Source: Bacteroides cellulosilyticus DSM 14838
GTDB taxonomy: Bacteria; Bacteroidota; Bacteroidia; Bacteroidales; Bacteroidaceae
Direction of reading: 5' to 3'
NCBI RefSeq assembly: GCF_000158035.1
Contig: NZ_EQ973489.1
Coordinates: forward strand, 383,795-426,003
DNA: 42,209 nt
In this document: piece by piece, positions 40,072 to 42,209 of the stretch
Layout: every line of letters begins with the position of its first letter
Position numbering within the stretch: position 1 is the stretch's first letter
The notes under the pieces: model-generated
Databases searched by the model: none
What the model was told of the DNA's origin: nothing
Seen by the model: the letters and a program-made list of their open reading frames with translations, nothing else
Translations under genes and position numbers: made by a program

Positions 40072-42209
40072 TTAAAAGGTTACGTTTACACCAAATATAT
40101 ATTTTCTTGACAACGGATAAGTATTGTAATCTGCACCTCTGAGCATCGGATTGGTACTGTAGCTATTGGTATCCGGGTTGCCGACATAATCGGTAAAGGT
40201 ATGCAGGTTTTCTACTGTTCCGTAAATTTTGGCTGCTTTGATTCCCAAGGCATTCAGCCATTTCTTGGGCATATTGTAGGCCAGGCTGACATTCTGGATG
40301 CGTAAGAAAGTTGCGTCAAAGATTTCCAAATCTGTTCTGTGCAATTGTCCGTCCTGCTCGGAGTTGTCACCCAAACCGTAAGGAGTCGGTGTTTTTCCAT
40401 CCCATGACATATCTACACCCAGTTCAGTAGGAATAGGGTTACCGTTCGGATAATCTTCTTTGTAGCAGTGCAACCATCTTCTCAGTGTGTTGTTGGCACC
40501 ATATTTACCGCCGGTATCCAGGTTACGGGCACCAATCCAAAGTACATTACCTCCAATCTGTCCACGCAGGAATATGCTCAACTCGAAGTCCTTATAAGTA
40601 AATCTGTTAGTGAAACCGAACATCACGTCAGGTTCGTTTGAACCGTAAGCTACTCTGTCGTCATTGTCGATAGAACCACTTCCGTCAACGTCTACGTATT
40701 TCACGTTACCGGGTCTCTGCTTCTTACCTTTTACGGTAGGAACCAATGGCTTGTTAGGATTATAACGTCCGTCAGCACCTACTTCGAAGTCGGCTTCTGT
40801 CAGCAAACCGTCTGTGAGGTAAGTATAGAATTGAGAAATAGGACCTCCTACTTTCGTGATGAACTGTGCGTTCCATGCATCAGTGATGATTTCATCGTTT
40901 CCACCTAAATCCAGTACCTTATTCTTGTTTCCGGAAAGGTTCAGTGTGCTCGACCATTTGAATGATCTTGTATTAATATTGGTTGTTGTCAGGTCAATTT
41001 CCCAACCACGGTTCTCAATAGAAGCCAGATTTGTGCGCATACTGTTGAAGCCGGTAGCAGCGGGGAGTTGCAAATTATACAGCAAGTCGTCCGTGCGGTT
41101 GATGTAATAGTCTACGTTCAACTGTATGCGGTTTTTGAACAGGGAGAGGTCGAAGCCGAAGTCGAATGCTTTGGTCGTTTCCCATTTCAAATCCGAGTTG
41201 GCATAGTTAGTCGGGTAGATGGCTATTTGTGAAGTATTTCCGTAAGCGACATTTCCGGTAGTGAAGGTAGAAACATAGTCACTGTAGCCGATACGGTCGT
41301 TACCGGACATACCCCAGGAAGCACGGAGCTTTAACAGGGAGATGAATTCTATGTCTTTCATGAATTCTTCACTGTTGATTTTCCATCCGGCAGATACGGA
41401 GGGGAAAGTAGCCCAGCGATTGGAAGGACCGAAACGGGAAGAACCGTCACGACGCATAGATGCAGATACTAAGTATTTATCATCATAGTTGTAGCTTAAA
41501 CGTCCGAAAAGAGAAGCCGTACGAACAATATTCTTCAGGGTGCTGGCCTGACTCGGAGTGGCTCCCTGGTTCAAGGTAGGAACGTTATCCAGCGGGAAGT
41601 CGGTAGCTTTCATATCGGCAGTATAGATGCTGCGGTTTTCTATACTTTGTCCTAACAATACATTCATCTGATGTTTCTTCCAGAGAGTAAAGTCATAGCT
41701 CAATGTATTTTGCCATCCGGTGCGGCTGCCGGAGATCACTTTGCTTGAAGCAGTAGCGCTCTTTACGGACATTTTCTGTACGTCGAGCGGGAGGAAATAT
41801 TCATCGATGCGGTTTTCAGAACTATAGTTGAACATAGACTTGAAAGTCAGTCCTTTGATGATATTCGCTTCTACCCATGATGCAACGTCGAAATTCTTGA
41901 TATTTCTGCTATCGGTAACCTGTCTGAGGCGTTCGTATGGGTTAACGTCATCCTTTCTGAATTTGCTGAAACCCAGCGAGCGGGTACCTTCGTTGATGCC
42001 GATAGTAGGAATCATGGTCAGGGCAGTCATGATAACTTTATCCTTACCCTCAGACTCACCTCTGTCCTGTGAAGAAATGGTAGGAGCAAAGTTCACACCG
42101 GCCTTGATGTGTTTGTTAATGTTCATTGAAGCGTTGATACGGAAGTTGAAACGTTCGTATCCGGTATGTTTTACGATACCTTCCTGGTTCAGGTATCCGG
42201 CAGAAGCAT
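40072..42209 (-). CDS. SusC/RagA-like TonB-dependent transporter, N-terminus beyond window
   Basis: Outer-membrane importer that works with SusD and TonB. The frame reads through the ATG at 42126 to the window edge (about 712 codons: ASAGYLNQEGIVKHTGYERFNF...), so this is the C-terminal beta-barrel part; the plug, TonB box and signal peptide are outside. Typical SusC segments: RASWGMSGNDRIGYSDY, WETTKAFDFGFDLSLFKNRI, YVDVDGSGSIDNDDRVAYGSNEPDVMFGF and the final beta strand YIFGVNVTF with terminal Phe. Upstream promoter not in window. Confidence 0.96.
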   Translation of the reverse strand, partial: ASAGYLNQEGIVKHTGYERFNFRINASMNINKHIKAGVNFAPTISSQDRGESEGKDKVIMTALTMIPTIGINEGTRSLGFSKFRKDDVNPYERLRQVTDSRNIKNFDVASWVEANIIKGLTFKSMFNYSSENRIDEYFLPLDVQKMSVKSATASSKVISGSRTGWQNTLSYDFTLWKKHQMNVLLGQSIENRSIYTADMKATDFPLDNVPTLNQGATPSQASTLKNIVRTASLFGRLSYNYDDKYLVSASMRRDGSSRFGPSNRWATFPSVSAGWKINSEEFMKDIEFISLLKLRASWGMSGNDRIGYSDYVSTFTTGNVAYGNTSQIAIYPTNYANSDLKWETTKAFDFGFDLSLFKNRIQLNVDYYINRTDDLLYNLQLPAATGFNSMRTNLASIENRGWEIDLTTTNINTRSFKWSSTLNLSGNKNKVLDLGGNDEIITDAWNAQFITKVGGPISQFYTYLTDGLLTEADFEVGADGRYNPNKPLVPTVKGKKQRPGNVKYVDVDGSGSIDNDDRVAYGSNEPDVMFGFTNRFTYKDFELSIFLRGQIGGNVLWIGARNLDTGGKYGANNTLRRWLHCYKEDYPNGNPIPTELGVDMSWDGKTPTPYGLGDNSEQDGQLHRTDLEIFDATFLRIQNVSLAYNMPKKWLNALGIKAAKIYGTVENLHTFTDYVGNPDTNSYSTNPMLRGADYNTYPLSRKYIFGVNVTF

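Noticed and set aside
1..42209. CRISPR array, rRNA genes, insertion sequences
   Set aside because: No regularly spaced repeats, no rRNA sequence and no transposase reading frame were seen.

Overview
The window comes from a Bacteroides-type chromosome. Evidence: several promoters with the TTG-N20-TAnnTTTG layout, SusC/SusD-like proteins, a hybrid two-component system (HTCS), DUF3871 and DUF4861 proteins, and a UpxY/NusG-like fragment. Species was not assigned.

Layout. (1) 1-1139: host asnA (minus, cut by the window edge) and an intact tRNA-Arg(CCG). (2) 1141-10310: an integrated element of about 9.17 kb whose ends are 58-bp direct repeats made of the 3' part of that tRNA gene. It carries a tyrosine integrase next to attL, an unusually structured ~500-nt leader, an SF2-helicase-like protein, a DUF3871 protein, a YefM/YoeB toxin-antitoxin pair, a second minimal tyrosine recombinase, an intergenic region of nearly 800 bp with a candidate structured RNA, three small unrecognised ORFs, and a fourth reading frame broken by two TAA codons. 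No relaxase, conjugation or virion gene is visible, so it looks like a cryptic integrative element or a helper-dependent satellite. The element brings its own terminator to the tRNA gene and leaves the presumed original terminator beyond attR. (3) 10315-11475: a truncated UpxY-like gene, a small membrane protein and a small HTH regulator. (4) 11516-16666: housekeeping genes on the minus strand (HAD phosphatase/phosphomutase, pgi, gpsA, lysS). (5) 17049-42209: a polysaccharide utilisation locus (PUL), all minus strand, transcribed from the right: SusC (partial), SusD, a lyase-like protein, the HTCS regulator, a 1350-residue secreted protein, GH105, a second lyase-like protein, DUF4861, GH42, GH3 and GH105.

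How the PUL may work (inference). SusC/SusD bind and import oligosaccharides, and the HTCS senses a breakdown product in the periplasm and activates the locus. Two lyase-like (alpha/alpha)-toroid proteins and two unsaturated-uronyl hydrolases (GH105), with GH42 beta-galactosidase and GH3 glycosidase, point to a uronic-acid-containing, galactose-containing glycan such as a pectic side chain or an arabinogalactan. The exact substrate cannot be read from sequence alone.

The most novel-looking part is 8435-10049 in the element: a promoter, a ~270-nt RNA with two competing long helices and a terminator, then three unknown small genes and a broken fourth. Second is the hairpin-dense leader at 2630-3157.
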